Positions 16,959 through 28,220 of a stretch of 64,000 nucleotides of DNA are shown piece by piece. Origin of the DNA: Nonomuraea africana (GTDB lineage: Bacteria > Actinomycetota > Actinomycetes > Streptosporangiales > Streptosporangiaceae). The translations under genes and the position numbers were made by a program. The notes under the pieces are model-generated. The model was not told the origin of the DNA. It saw only the letters and a list, made by a program, of their open reading frames with translations, and did not search any database. The DNA lies in assembly GCF_014873535.1 (NCBI RefSeq), contig NZ_JADBEF010000001.1, forward strand, positions 7,440,001 to 7,504,000, written 5' to 3'. Positions within the stretch are counted from its first letter, which is position 1, and each line of letters begins with the position of its first letter.

Positions 16959-18191
16959 GTGCATGTCGCCCATCTCTCGCTGACCGATTTCAGGTCCTAC
17001 GCCGCCGTGGAGCTCGGCCTCGAGCCTGGCGTCACGGCGTTCGTCGGGCCGAACGGCCAGGGCAAGACCAACCTGGTCGAAGCCATGGGCTATGTGGCGA
17101 CGCACTCCAGCCACCGGGTCGCCAACGACGCCCCTCTCGTACGGCACGGCGCGGCCCGCGCGATCGTGCGCTGCGCCGTCCAGCGAGAGGACCGGCGCGC
17201 GCTCGTCGAGTTGGAGATCAACCCGGGCAGGGCCAACAGGGCGCGGCTCAACCGCTCCCCCGTCCCCCGCCCTCGCGACGTGATCGGCATCCTGCGCACG
17301 GTGCTGTTCGCGCCCGAAGACCTCGCTCTGGTGAAGGGCGACCCGGCCGAGCGCAGGCGCTTTCTCGACGACCTCCTGGTGGCCCGTGCGCCGCGCTTCG
17401 CGGCCGTCAGGGCCGACTACGACCGCGTGCTGAAGCAGCGCGGCGCCCTGCTGCGTACGGCCGCCCAGGCGCGCCGTGGGCGCGGCGGATCGCGCAGGGC
17501 GGAGAGCGAGGCGGCCTTCGCCGCCGCGGGCGCGGGAGACGTCCTGAGCACCCTGGAGGTGTGGGACGCCCACCTCGCCAGGCACGGCGCCGAACTCCTG
17601 CGGGCCCGGCTCGATCTCGTCGAGTCGCTGCGCCCGCTGGTCGCCGCGGCCTATGCTTCGCTGGCGCCCACGAGCGCCCCCGCGGAGCTGTCCTATCGCA
17701 GCACGTTGTCCACAGGTGGGGATGACGCGGAGGACGAACAGGCCGGTGGGAGCGGATCTCCTGATGCACAGACGTTATCCACAGACCTGGGGAAAACCCT
17801 TGAGTCGCGGTTGAGGGAGCGGCTGCTCGAGGTCCGCCAGGCGGAGCTGGAGCGGGGCGTCACGCTGGTCGGTCCACATCGCGACGACCTGATTCTCGGC
17901 CTGGGCGAGCTGCCCGCGCGGGGCTACGCCAGCCATGGCGAGTCGTGGTCGTTCGCGCTGGCGCTGAAGCTGGCCGCCTACGACCTGCTGCGCGCCGACG
18001 GCGGCGATCCCGTCCTCATCCTCGACGACGTCTTCGCCGAGCTCGACAGCCAGCGCAGGCGCCGCCTCGCCGAGATCGTCGCCCCCGCGGAGCAGGTGCT
18101 GATCACCGCCGCGGTCGCCGACGACGTGCCCACGGAGCTGATCGGCTCCCGTTTCGATGTCGCTGGGGGGAGTGTGACCCGTGTCCGATGA
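16959..18191 (+). CDS. recF: DNA replication/repair ATPase RecF
   Basis: A 410-residue SMC-like ATPase. It opens with HLSLTDFRSYAAVEL and Walker A GPNGQGKTNLVEA. The ABC-type signature and Walker B lie at the end (SHGESWSFALALKLAAYDLL, PVLILDDVFAELDSQRR). It loads RecA at gaps with RecO and RecR. GTG 16959 is chosen because the family sequence starts there. A poorly conserved hydrophilic insert (GGDDAEDEQAGGSGSPDAQ) is encoded by DNA containing TTGTCCACAG and TTATCCACAG, which look like DnaA boxes. The end overlaps the next gene by 11 bases. Confidence 0.95.
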   Translation: MHVAHLSLTDFRSYAAVELGLEPGVTAFVGPNGQGKTNLVEAMGYVATHSSHRVANDAPLVRHGAARAIVRCAVQREDRRALVELEINPGRANRARLNRSPVPRPRDVIGILRTVLFAPEDLALVKGDPAERRRFLDDLLVARAPRFAAVRADYDRVLKQRGALLRTAAQARRGRGGSRRAESEAAFAAAGAGDVLSTLEVWDAHLARHGAELLRARLDLVESLRPLVAAAYASLAPTSAPAELSYRSTLSTGGDDAEDEQAGGSGSPDAQTLSTDLGKTLESRLRERLLEVRQAELERGVTLVGPHRDDLILGLGELPARGYASHGESWSFALALKLAAYDLLRADGGDPVLILDDVFAELDSQRRRRLAEIVAPAEQVLITAAVADDVPTELIGSRFDVAGGSVTRVR

Positions 18192-18675
18192 GGAGAACCC
18201 GGCCGCCCGCGGGGCGGCGCTGGCCAGGGAGAAGCTCGCCCAGGCCAAGGCCGACGCGGCCAGGCGCGGGCAGCTCCCCCGCCGCGAGCCGCGCAGGAAG
18301 GCGCAGCAGCGCGACGCGGGCGACCCGCAGCTGTTCGGCCGGGCGATCATGGATCTGCTCGCCACCAGGGGCTGGGAGCGCTCGGCCGCGGTCGGCGGCG
18401 TCTTCGGCAGGTGGCCCGAGATCGTGGGGCCCGACCTCGCCGCCCACACCAAGCCGGAGGCCTTCGAGGACGGCGAAGTGATCATCGCCGCCGATTCCAC
18501 GGCGTGGGCGACGCAGGTGCGGCTGCTGGCCCGCACCCTCATCCGCAGGCTCAACGAGGAGCTGGGCGAGGGCACGGTCAAGAAGGTCAAGGTCAGAGGG
18601 CCGCAGAACGCGCCCAGGCCGACCGGCGGGCTGCGCGTCACGGGCAGTCGCGGACCGGGTGACACCTACGGGTAA
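18181..18675 (+). CDS. DUF721 (DciA-like) protein
   Basis: A 164-residue protein with a basic, Ala-rich N-terminus and a DUF721 core (GRWPEIVGPDLAAHTKPEAFEDGEVIIAAD is split here by length; the readable keys are WPEIVGPDLAAHTKPE and STAWATQVRLLARTL). The GTG at 18181 overlaps the end of recF. DUF721 proteins related to DciA help place the replicative helicase, which fits this location between recF and gyrB, though a helicase role for this protein is inferred. Confidence 0.9.
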   Translation: MSDEENPAARGAALAREKLAQAKADAARRGQLPRREPRRKAQQRDAGDPQLFGRAIMDLLATRGWERSAAVGGVFGRWPEIVGPDLAAHTKPEAFEDGEVIIAADSTAWATQVRLLARTLIRRLNEELGEGTVKKVKVRGPQNAPRPTGGLRVTGSRGPGDTYG

Positions 18676-18980
18676 ATCCCATGCCTGGCGATCAGGCAGC
18701 CCCAGAGCGACTGAGCACCTCTCCCAGAGGGGGGATGCTTGAGTGGGGGGAAAACGAGCTACAGGGCATCACAGGCGCGTTCAATGCCACCTTCAGCCCG
18801 CGGAGCCGGTAGAATGAAAGCGGATTCCGGACACGTCCGCTTGCGTGTCACCCGCGGCATGCGAGCCGACTCCCCTGGGTGACCGCGCATCGGAGCACTC
18901 ACGACGGTGACGGGCACGGCAGGGGCAACTGGCAGGTGTCGCCTCCCCCGCCGCGTGTCCGCGGCAGGAGGATTTCGCAG
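18676..18980 (+). promoter_or_regulatory. gyrB leader and promoter region
   Basis: This is 305 bp without a convincing gene. TAGAAT at 18810-18815 is the only good -10-like hexamer, with no clean -35 at standard spacing. AGGAGG at 18966 serves the TTG start of gyrB. The frame is open upstream of gyrB to 18879 but lacks family-like sequence. Confidence 0.4.
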
Positions 18981-20924
<1,944 letters not shown>

Positions 20925-20957
20925 CGGTAGCCGTACCACAAAGAAGGATCTTCACCT

Positions 20958-23459
<2,502 letters not shown>

Positions 23460-23462
23460 TCC

Positions 23463-24065
23463 ATGAGCGCCCAGGGCGGTCCCGCCAAGACGACGCCGAC
23501 TCGTGAGAACGGGCAGAAGAAGCCCGAGACCGAGGTTCTCGACATGGTCGGGAACACGACGGAGCAGGAGCAGGAGCAGGTGGAGGAGCAGCAGAACGAG
23601 ACGGTCCGCATCCGTCCGTCGCTGACCTCCGAGGCTCCGCCGCCCGCTGTCGAGCTGCCGAAGAAGAAGGCCGCCGCGGCCGCACGCCTGCCGCGCAAGG
23701 CGCACCTTGTGCTGCGGCGGGTGGAGCCGTGGTCGGCGATGAAGTTCAGCTTCGTCGTCTCCCTGGTTTGCTTCGTGGTGCTCTTCGTCGCAGTCGCTGT
23801 GTTGTACGGCGTGCTGTCGGCTCTCGGGGTCTTCGACTCGATCGTCCAGACGGTCAACCAGCTGACCCAGGCCGACGGCCAGGCATCAGGCAGCTTCGAT
23901 GTGTCCAGCTGGTTCGAGCCGGTGCGGATCCTGGGGTACACCGCCCTGATCGGCGCGGTGAACGTCGTGCTGATCACCGCGCTGTCGACTCTTGGCGCCG
24001 TCATCTACAACATCGCCGCCGATCTGGTCGGCGGGGTCGAGGTGACGTTCAGCGAGGCCGAGTAG
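23463..24065 (+). CDS. DUF3566 membrane protein
   Basis: A 200-residue protein. The disordered charged N-terminus (residues 1-85) has Glu/Gln runs. Two membrane segments follow (FSFVVSLVCFVVLFVAVAVL and ILGYTALIGAVNVVLITAL), and the protein ends GGVEVTFSEAE. The order gyrB-gyrA-DUF3566-tRNA-Ile is standard in actinobacteria. The function is unknown. It starts three bases after the gyrA stop. Confidence 0.92.
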   Translation: MSAQGGPAKTTPTRENGQKKPETEVLDMVGNTTEQEQEQVEEQQNETVRIRPSLTSEAPPPAVELPKKKAAAAARLPRKAHLVLRRVEPWSAMKFSFVVSLVCFVVLFVAVAVLYGVLSALGVFDSIVQTVNQLTQADGQASGSFDVSSWFEPVRILGYTALIGAVNVVLITALSTLGAVIYNIAADLVGGVEVTFSEAE

Positions 24066-24195
24066 GCCGACGTCCGGCCCCTGCTCTAGTTCGCGATCTG
24101 GCGGCGCGAGGAGGGGCCAGGACACGGTAAGCTTTTCTCCGTCGGAACAACCGGTTCGCCTCTCCTCGGTAGATGCGATACGGTTCGTTGTGCGC

Positions 24196-24269
24196 GGGGC
24201 TATAGCTCAGACGGTTAGAGCGCTTCCCTGATAAGGAAGAGGTCCCAGGTTCAAGTCCTGGTAGCCCCA
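24196..24269 (+). tRNA. tRNA-Ile (GAT anticodon)
   Basis: A 74-nt cloverleaf. The acceptor GGGGCTA pairs with TAGCCCC plus discriminator A. The D arm is GCTCAGACGGTTAGAGC, the anticodon stem-loop reads TTCCCTGATAAGGAA with GAT in the loop, and the T arm contains GGTTCAAGTCC. The CCA end is not encoded. Its 3' half is repeated at 25264, marking it as an integration site. Confidence 0.97.
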
Positions 24270-24285
24270 CCCAGCTAGAAGGCCC
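24228..24285. repeat. attL: attL-like 58-bp direct repeat (tRNA-Ile 3' end)
   Basis: From CTGATAAGGAAGAGG in the anticodon arm to CTAGAAGGCCC beyond the tRNA, 58 bases recur identically at 25264-25321. Duplication of a tRNA 3' half is the footprint of tyrosine-recombinase integration. Confidence 0.92.
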
Positions 24286-24312
24286 GTCGGGATGATCCGG
24301 ACGGGCCTTTGA
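24278..24312 (+). terminator. terminator of tRNA-Ile
   Basis: AAGGCCCGTC and GACGGGCCTT arms around GGGATGATCCG, ending in TTT. Confidence 0.8.
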
Positions 24313-24332
24313 CGGCAGTAGAGACGGCAACG
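24310..24332. repeat. internal end repeat of the tRNA-Ile element, left copy
   Basis: TGACGGCAGTAGAGACGGCA followed by ACG recurs at 25158-25180 with two mismatches, near the inner side of each att repeat. These could be integrase arm-binding sites. Confidence 0.55.
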
Positions 24333-24892
24333 CTACTCGCTCGCACCCCCGAAGAGCTCCCCCGAGATTCTTCCGATGGCTTCCCGATGCGACTCCTGAT
24401 CTCCGTGCGTGTAGATCTCCATCGTGACTGAGATACGTGCGTGCCCCAAGATCTCCTTTGCGTCTCGGGGGGAGACCTTCAGGTCCTTGAGCATCGTGCC
24501 CGTTGTGTGCCGGAGGTCGTGGAGCCTGATTCGGCGTAGACCGTTGTCCTTGATCATCCGCTCAAAGGCCCGTCCAAGGTTGGTCGGTTCGATCGGCCCA
24601 CCCGAGCGGGAGGCGAAGACGAGCCCAGAGTCCTGCCAGCTCTCCCCCGCCTTGCGCTTGGCCTCTGCCTGGAGCTGGCGTGTTCGATGATGGCATCTCG
24701 GACGAAAGGCACCAACGGGAGCGTTCGCCGGCCGGTATCGGTCTTTACCGGCACCCGTTCGAGCTTGCCCTTGATCCGCTGGACCTGCCCTTCCACTCGG
24801 ATCGTGTTCGCTTCAAGGTCCACGTCGTCCCAGGTGATCCCCAGCACTTCACCACGCCGGAGCCCGTAGACCAGGAGGAGACCCCTTGATCC
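24333..24892 (-). pseudogene. tyrosine integrase, N-truncated and frameshifted
   Basis: Two overlapping minus-strand frames together encode the catalytic domain of a phage-type tyrosine recombinase. The upstream frame has GLLLVYGLRRGEVLGITWDD (first catalytic Arg) and VKTDTGRRTLPLVPFV. The downstream frame has GLVFASRSGGPIEPTNLGRA, HDLRHTTGT and ILGHARISVTMEIYTH. The switch lies near 24680, where one base appears missing (EHA followed by QLQAEAKRKAGESW in the other frame). The N-terminal half is absent; homology stops near 24885. It sits at the usual place beside the attachment repeat. Confidence 0.88.
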
Positions 24893-24911
24893 CTGTGAGA
24901 CACTCGCGCAC

Positions 24912-25148
24912 ATGACCGAGTCTGAGCCGCCCAAAAGGGACGGCACGCAAGCACCAACGTCCAATATGGATCAGTTGGGGCTCGGCATCATCGCTCTCAC
25001 TGTGGTGCTCGCCGTCGGCTGGTGGTTGTCCGAGCCTGTTGATCCTTTCCCTGTAAAAGGGCTCCTCGTGGTGCTCATCCTGTTGGTGGTCGGCTTCGGC
25101 ATCCGTCTCGAAGGTGTCATCCGCAATAACGATCACCGGCGTTCTTGA
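24912..25148 (+). CDS. small predicted membrane protein inside the element remnant
   Basis: A 78-residue open frame with a polar N-terminus and two hydrophobic segments (LGLGIIALTVVLAVGWWL and GLLVVLILLVVGFGI), ending in a charged tail. The ATG lacks a clear ribosome-binding site. It lies between the truncated integrase and the right att repeat and may be surviving cargo. I recognise no family. Confidence 0.4.
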   Translation: MTESEPPKRDGTQAPTSNMDQLGLGIIALTVVLAVGWWLSEPVDPFPVKGLLVVLILLVVGFGIRLEGVIRNNDHRRS

Positions 25149-25157
25149 GCAGGCACC

Positions 25158-25180
25158 TGACGGCAGCAGAGATGGCAACG
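25158..25180. repeat. internal end repeat of the tRNA-Ile element, right copy
   Basis: TGACGGCAGCAGAGATGGCA followed by ACG, two mismatches from 24310-24332 and in the same orientation. Confidence 0.55.
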
Positions 25181-25263
25181 GCCCCGAACAATGCCTGATC
25201 AACTCGTGTGCCGACACCAGCCGTTTCCCTGGCGGGAGCCGTACAGCGCGGTCAATGATCGTG

Positions 25264-25321
25264 CTGATAAGGAAGAGGTCCCAGGTTCAAGTCCTGGTAG
25301 CCCCACCCAGCTAGAAGGCCC
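25264..25321. repeat. attR: attR-like 58-bp direct repeat
   Basis: An exact copy of 24228-24285, without the 5' half of the tRNA. The remnant between repeats is about 1 kb and holds only the broken integrase and one small frame. Confidence 0.92.
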
Positions 25322-25353
25322 TTTTCCAAGATTTTGGGGAGGGCCTTTCATTG
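25314..25353 (+). terminator. terminator-like hairpin at attR
   Basis: GAAGGCCC and GGGCCTTTC arms with an AT-richer loop. The right arm differs from that behind the tRNA gene. Confidence 0.5.
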
Positions 25354-25501
25354 TTTGGGACACGATCTTCAGGTGCCCGTCGGTGGCGATCAACTCGTCC
25401 AGGGTGCTCTGGCCCATCGGTTGGCCGCGAGCTCGCCCACAGCGGCCCTCCGTCCGAAGGTCTTGACGTCGCCCACCGATGCCTGTCCGTCGCCCGTAAA
25501 G

Positions 25502-25740
25502 CTAGTCGCGGTGGTTCTCGTCGGCGCAGTGCGGTTGGCCGTCGTTTATCCATTGGGCGAGGTTGTCCTTGGACATCCAGCCCTGCAGCGAACTGCCCTT
25601 CACTCGCGCGTAGACCCACGTCTTCCCGTAGGAGTTCCGCTGTCCCGAAATCGGGTTACTCGCGATCATCTGAAAAGGGATGCTCCGCAGGCCGTACAGG
25701 CGGGGCTGGTGACATCTCCAGCGGCCGTCGATGGCGACGG
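25502..25740 (-). pseudogene. fragment of an SH3-like secreted-protein gene
   Basis: The minus-strand frame ending at TAG 25502-25504 translates as DGRWRCHQPRLYGLRS, then IASNPISGQRNSYGKTWVYA, VKGSSLQGWMSKDNLAQWI and a polar end. WVYARV, LQGWMSKDNL and the Trp/Tyr pattern look like a bacterial SH3 domain. An ATG exists only at 25669 (55 codons), while the similarity-like sequence extends upstream without any start until it runs under the tetR gene. I take it as a 5'-truncated remnant left by recombination beside the att site. A short intact peptide is possible. Confidence 0.4.
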
Positions 25741-25823
25741 TCCTGCCCGTGCTCGTGGATGCTGGTGATCGGGCTCCAGGCCTTGAAGTCGCCCTACGCC
25801 GGCCGGCGCCTGAAGCCCAGGTG

Positions 25824-26405
25824 TCAGCGGTAGCTGTCGATGAGTCGGGCGAGGTGCCTTCCGGCGATTTCCAGGGGCGCCTCGCTCTGCGAGACCTGCG
25901 CGGACATCTCCGCGCCCTCCAACGTGTTGATCACCGTATGGGCCAGATCGTGCGCGACGTCCTCGCCGAAGCCCGACCTGAGAAGCTTGTCGCGGACGAG
26001 GCCACGCCAGTTCTCGAAGGCCTCCTCGGCGGCCCGCTGGATGTCGGGTTCGAGCCCCGCGCTCTCGAGCGCCGTGGTGGTGATGGGGCAGCCGTCGAGC
26101 CAGCCCGAGTCGCGTAGGCCCGCGGCGAGGTCGCGCGTGCAGGCGATGATCGCCGTACCGGGGTCGTCCACGCGGTCGAGCCACCCTCGCAGGACCTCGG
26201 CGAACTCCCTGTCGCCGTGGCGGATCGCCTCGACCGCGAGCTCCCGCTTCCCGCCTGGGAAGAAGTGATAGACCGAGCCGAGCGTGGCCTCGGCCTCCCT
26301 GGAGATCTCCTTGAGCCCGGTCGCTCCGTACCCCTGCCGCTGCATCAGCCGGGAGGTCGTCCGGATGATCCGCTCGCGGGTGCCGATCTCGTGCTTGGTC
26401 ACCAT
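25824..26405 (-). CDS. TetR family transcriptional regulator
   Basis: A 193-residue TetR protein. The N-terminal helix-turn-helix reads RERIIRTTSRLMQRQGYGAT, GLKEISREAEATLGSVYHFF. The C-terminal domain resembles the YxaF/LmrA group (GWLDGCPITTTALESAG). The ATG at 26405 is taken as the start. The gene diverges from the dehydrogenase gene at 26500. Two identical 16-bp TAGAGCGTTCGTTCTA elements between them are its likely operators, so it probably represses both genes. The effector is unknown. Confidence 0.9.
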   Translation of the reverse strand: MVTKHEIGTRERIIRTTSRLMQRQGYGATGLKEISREAEATLGSVYHFFPGGKRELAVEAIRHGDREFAEVLRGWLDRVDDPGTAIIACTRDLAAGLRDSGWLDGCPITTTALESAGLEPDIQRAAEEAFENWRGLVRDKLLRSGFGEDVAHDLAHTVINTLEGAEMSAQVSQSEAPLEIAGRHLARLIDSYR

Positions 26406-26422
26406 GTCTCCAGAATAGTGGA

Positions 26423-26481
26423 TAGAGCGTTCGTTCTAGACCTGTGGTAGCGTCCCCGTTCTAGATAGAGCGTTCGTTCTA
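26423..26481. promoter_or_regulatory. twin operator of the TetR regulator
   Basis: TAGAGCGTTCGTTCTA occurs at 26423-26438 and again at 26466-26481, each a partial palindrome (TAGA-CG...CG-TCTA). The flanking base G and the GAT/TAG context are also repeated, giving a conserved core of about 19 bp. Confidence 0.8.
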
Positions 26482-26499
26482 GTGCTCGAGGAGACAGCC

Positions 26500-27357
26500 A
26501 TGAATTCCGTGACCGTGATCGGCCTTGGCCCCATGGGGCAGGCGATGGCCAACGCCTACCTGGACAGCGGCTACGAGGTGACCGTGTGGAACCGCACGGC
26601 CGGCCGGGCCGACGCGCTGGTGGCCCGTGGCGCCAAGCGCGCGGAGAGCGTCGAGGCCGCGCTGACCGCCAACGAGCTGGTGGTGCTGAGCCTGATCGAC
26701 TACGCGGCGATGTACGCGATCCTGGAGCAGGCGCCCTCCGCGGCGCTGTCCGGCCGTACGGTGGCCAACCTCACCTCCGACACCCCCGACCAGGCCCGCC
26801 AGGCGGCGGCGTGGATGGCCGAGCGCGGCGCCGTGCAGATCACCGGCGGTGTCCAGGTGCCGCCTCCCGGCATCGGCCAGCCGGAGGCGCAGACATACTA
26901 CAGCGGCCCCGAGGACGCGATCGAGGCCCACCGGTCCGCCCTGGAGGTGCTAACGGAGATCGACTATCTCGGCGAGGATCCGGGTCTGGCGGCGCTGTTC
27001 TACCAGATCGGAATGGACATGTTCTGGACCGGCATCCTGAGCTACGTGCACGCGCAGGCCGTGGCGGAGGCCAACGGCATCTCGGCTGAGCGCTTCCTGC
27101 CCAACGCCGTGAAGACCATGGACTTCCGGTACTTCCTGGAGTTCTACGCCCCTCGCATCGCCGCCGGCAACCACGAGGGCGACGTGGACCGGCTGGCCAT
27201 GGGCGTGGCCAGCATGGAGCACGTCCTGCACACCGTGGAGGCCTCCGGCGTGGACGGCTCGCTGCCCGCGGCCGTCCTGGACATCTTCCGCCGCGGCGTC
27301 GCCGCCGGACACGGCCAGGACAGCCTCACCAGCCTGATGAAGGTGCTGACGCGGTAG
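26500..27357 (+). CDS. NAD(P)-dependent dehydrogenase, imine-reductase/beta-hydroxyacid type
   Basis: A 285-residue enzyme. The N-terminal Rossmann fold shows VTVIGLGPMGQAMANAYLDS and VTVWNRTAGRADALVARGAK. A C-terminal helical domain follows, starting near residue 165 (ALFYQIGMDMFWTGILSYVH), where imine reductases dimerise. The usual catalytic lysine of 3-hydroxyisobutyrate dehydrogenases is not evident, which favours the imine-reductase-like branch. The ATG at 26500 has GAGGAG five bases upstream. It is probably controlled by the divergent TetR gene. Confidence 0.87.
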   Translation: MNSVTVIGLGPMGQAMANAYLDSGYEVTVWNRTAGRADALVARGAKRAESVEAALTANELVVLSLIDYAAMYAILEQAPSAALSGRTVANLTSDTPDQARQAAAWMAERGAVQITGGVQVPPPGIGQPEAQTYYSGPEDAIEAHRSALEVLTEIDYLGEDPGLAALFYQIGMDMFWTGILSYVHAQAVAEANGISAERFLPNAVKTMDFRYFLEFYAPRIAAGNHEGDVDRLAMGVASMEHVLHTVEASGVDGSLPAAVLDIFRRGVAAGHGQDSLTSLMKVLTR

Positions 27358-27370
27358 TTTCACGTGGAAC
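27357..27370. promoter_or_regulatory. near-parS sequence (one mismatch)
   Basis: GTTTCACGTGGAAC differs from parS at one base. It overlaps the last base of the dehydrogenase stop codon and lies 13 kb right of oriC, on the opposite side from the parS cluster. Confidence 0.45.
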
Positions 27371-27398
27371 AGGGCTGGTGAGGCTGGTTGCAGGGGGT

Positions 27399-27831
27399 GT
27401 GAGCGAAGAGACCGCGCCCCCTGTCCTACGACGCGCTCTCCGCGCTGCTGAGCCGCCACCCGTTCGGCGTCCTGGGCACCGGCAAACGCAGGATGCTCTA
27501 CCAGTGGGACGCGGCGGCCAGGATCATCAGATTCTCGACGACCGCCGACCGGATCAAGGTGCGCCGGCTGCGGAACGACCCGCGAGCGTCCTTGCACGTG
27601 TCGAGCGAGGACCACTGGCCGTCCGCGGTGGCCGAGGGGGAGGCGTAGGTCTCCGAGGTCTCGACGGAGCCGGGCGACGTGGCCGGGCGTGAGCTGCTCG
27701 CTTTGATGTCCGCGCCCGCCTCGCCCGAGGACGAGCTGAAGATCCTCAAGCGGCTGGCCGCCGAGCGCCGGGTCGTCATCCGGCTGAACGTGAGCCGCCT
27801 GTACTGGACCGTGCTGGACATCGACGGATGA
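27399..27831 (+). pseudogene. PPOX-type F420-dependent oxidoreductase, disrupted
   Basis: From GTG 27399 (VSEETAP) the frame shifts by one extra C in a C-run near 27417-27420. It then continues as LSYDALSALLSRHPFGVLGT, RIIRFSTTADRIKVRRL and LHVSSEDHWPSAVAEGEA. A TAG stop at 27646-27648 interrupts it, and the remainder reads VSEVSTEPGDVAGRELLALM to a final TGA at 27829-27831. The pattern is that of short split-barrel flavin/F420 proteins. Two independent lesions make it a pseudogene. Confidence 0.8.
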
Positions 27832-27977
27832 AGCCGCGACGAACACATCACCCGAGCTGGCACCAACCGTCCACCTCGGCGCGCGACTGCTGTCAGGCCG
27901 GAGAGCGGAACGCGTAGAGATCGTGTCAACGGTCGGGCTCAGGGCGTATGAAAGCCGTCAGGAACCATAAAACCGGG

Positions 27978-28043
27978 CAAATCTAGCGATTTGCTGTCCT
28001 CACAGCCGCCCATGCGGGCGGTGGAATTCATCCTGATGTGAGG
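27978..28043 (+). promoter_or_regulatory. structured 5' leader of the kdp operon
   Basis: CAAATC and GATTTG form a hairpin at 27978-27993. Then CCTCACA (27998-28004) pairs with TGTGAGG (28037-28043), enclosing a CCGCCC/GGGCGG hairpin. The closing strand of the outer stem overlaps the AGGAG ribosome-binding site of the first small gene, so folding could mask translation. I do not recognise a known riboswitch class. Confidence 0.45.
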
Positions 28044-28050
28044 AGTGGGG

Positions 28051-28134
28051 ATGGCTGACGTCATCTTCGTCGCCCTGACGATCGCGGTCTTCGTGATCTT
28101 CGGGTTCGTCGTGAAGGCGGTGGAGCGGCTGTGA
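28051..28134 (+). CDS. 27-residue membrane peptide at the head of the kdp operon
   Basis: ATG 28051 with GAGGAG and a G-rich spacer encodes ADVIFVALTIAVFVIFGFVV followed by a basic KAVERL end. It is a single membrane helix with a charged C-terminus. Its stop overlaps the kdpF start (GTGA). Comparable tiny genes precede kdpF in other actinomycetes, so it is likely real and part of the Kdp complex or its control, but its role is unknown. Confidence 0.75.
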   Translation: MADVIFVALTIAVFVIFGFVVKAVERL

Positions 28135-28220
28135 GCGCCGTCAACGCCGCAGGCCTCGTCGTGGTCGCCGGCCTGGTGGTCTTCATGGTCGCGGCCCTGC
28201 TCTTCCCCGAGCGGTTCTGA
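28131..28220 (+). CDS. kdpF: K+-transporting ATPase subunit KdpF
   Basis: A 29-residue single-span peptide (SAVNAAGLVVVAGLVVFMVA followed by ALLFPERF), with the KdpF-typical ending FPERF. GTG 28131 overlaps the upstream peptide gene by four bases, and its stop overlaps the kdpA start (TGATG). KdpF stabilises the KdpFABC complex. Confidence 0.9.
   Translation: MSAVNAAGLVVVAGLVVFMVAALLFPERF

Noticed and set aside
25311..25619. 102-residue minus-strand frame right of attR
   Set aside because: The translation is Arg/Pro-rich without family features; the adjacent SH3-like frame explains the region better.
27978..28043. known c-di-AMP (ydaO) riboswitch before kdp
   Set aside because: The conserved ydaO core motifs are not visible; only simple hairpins can be supported.
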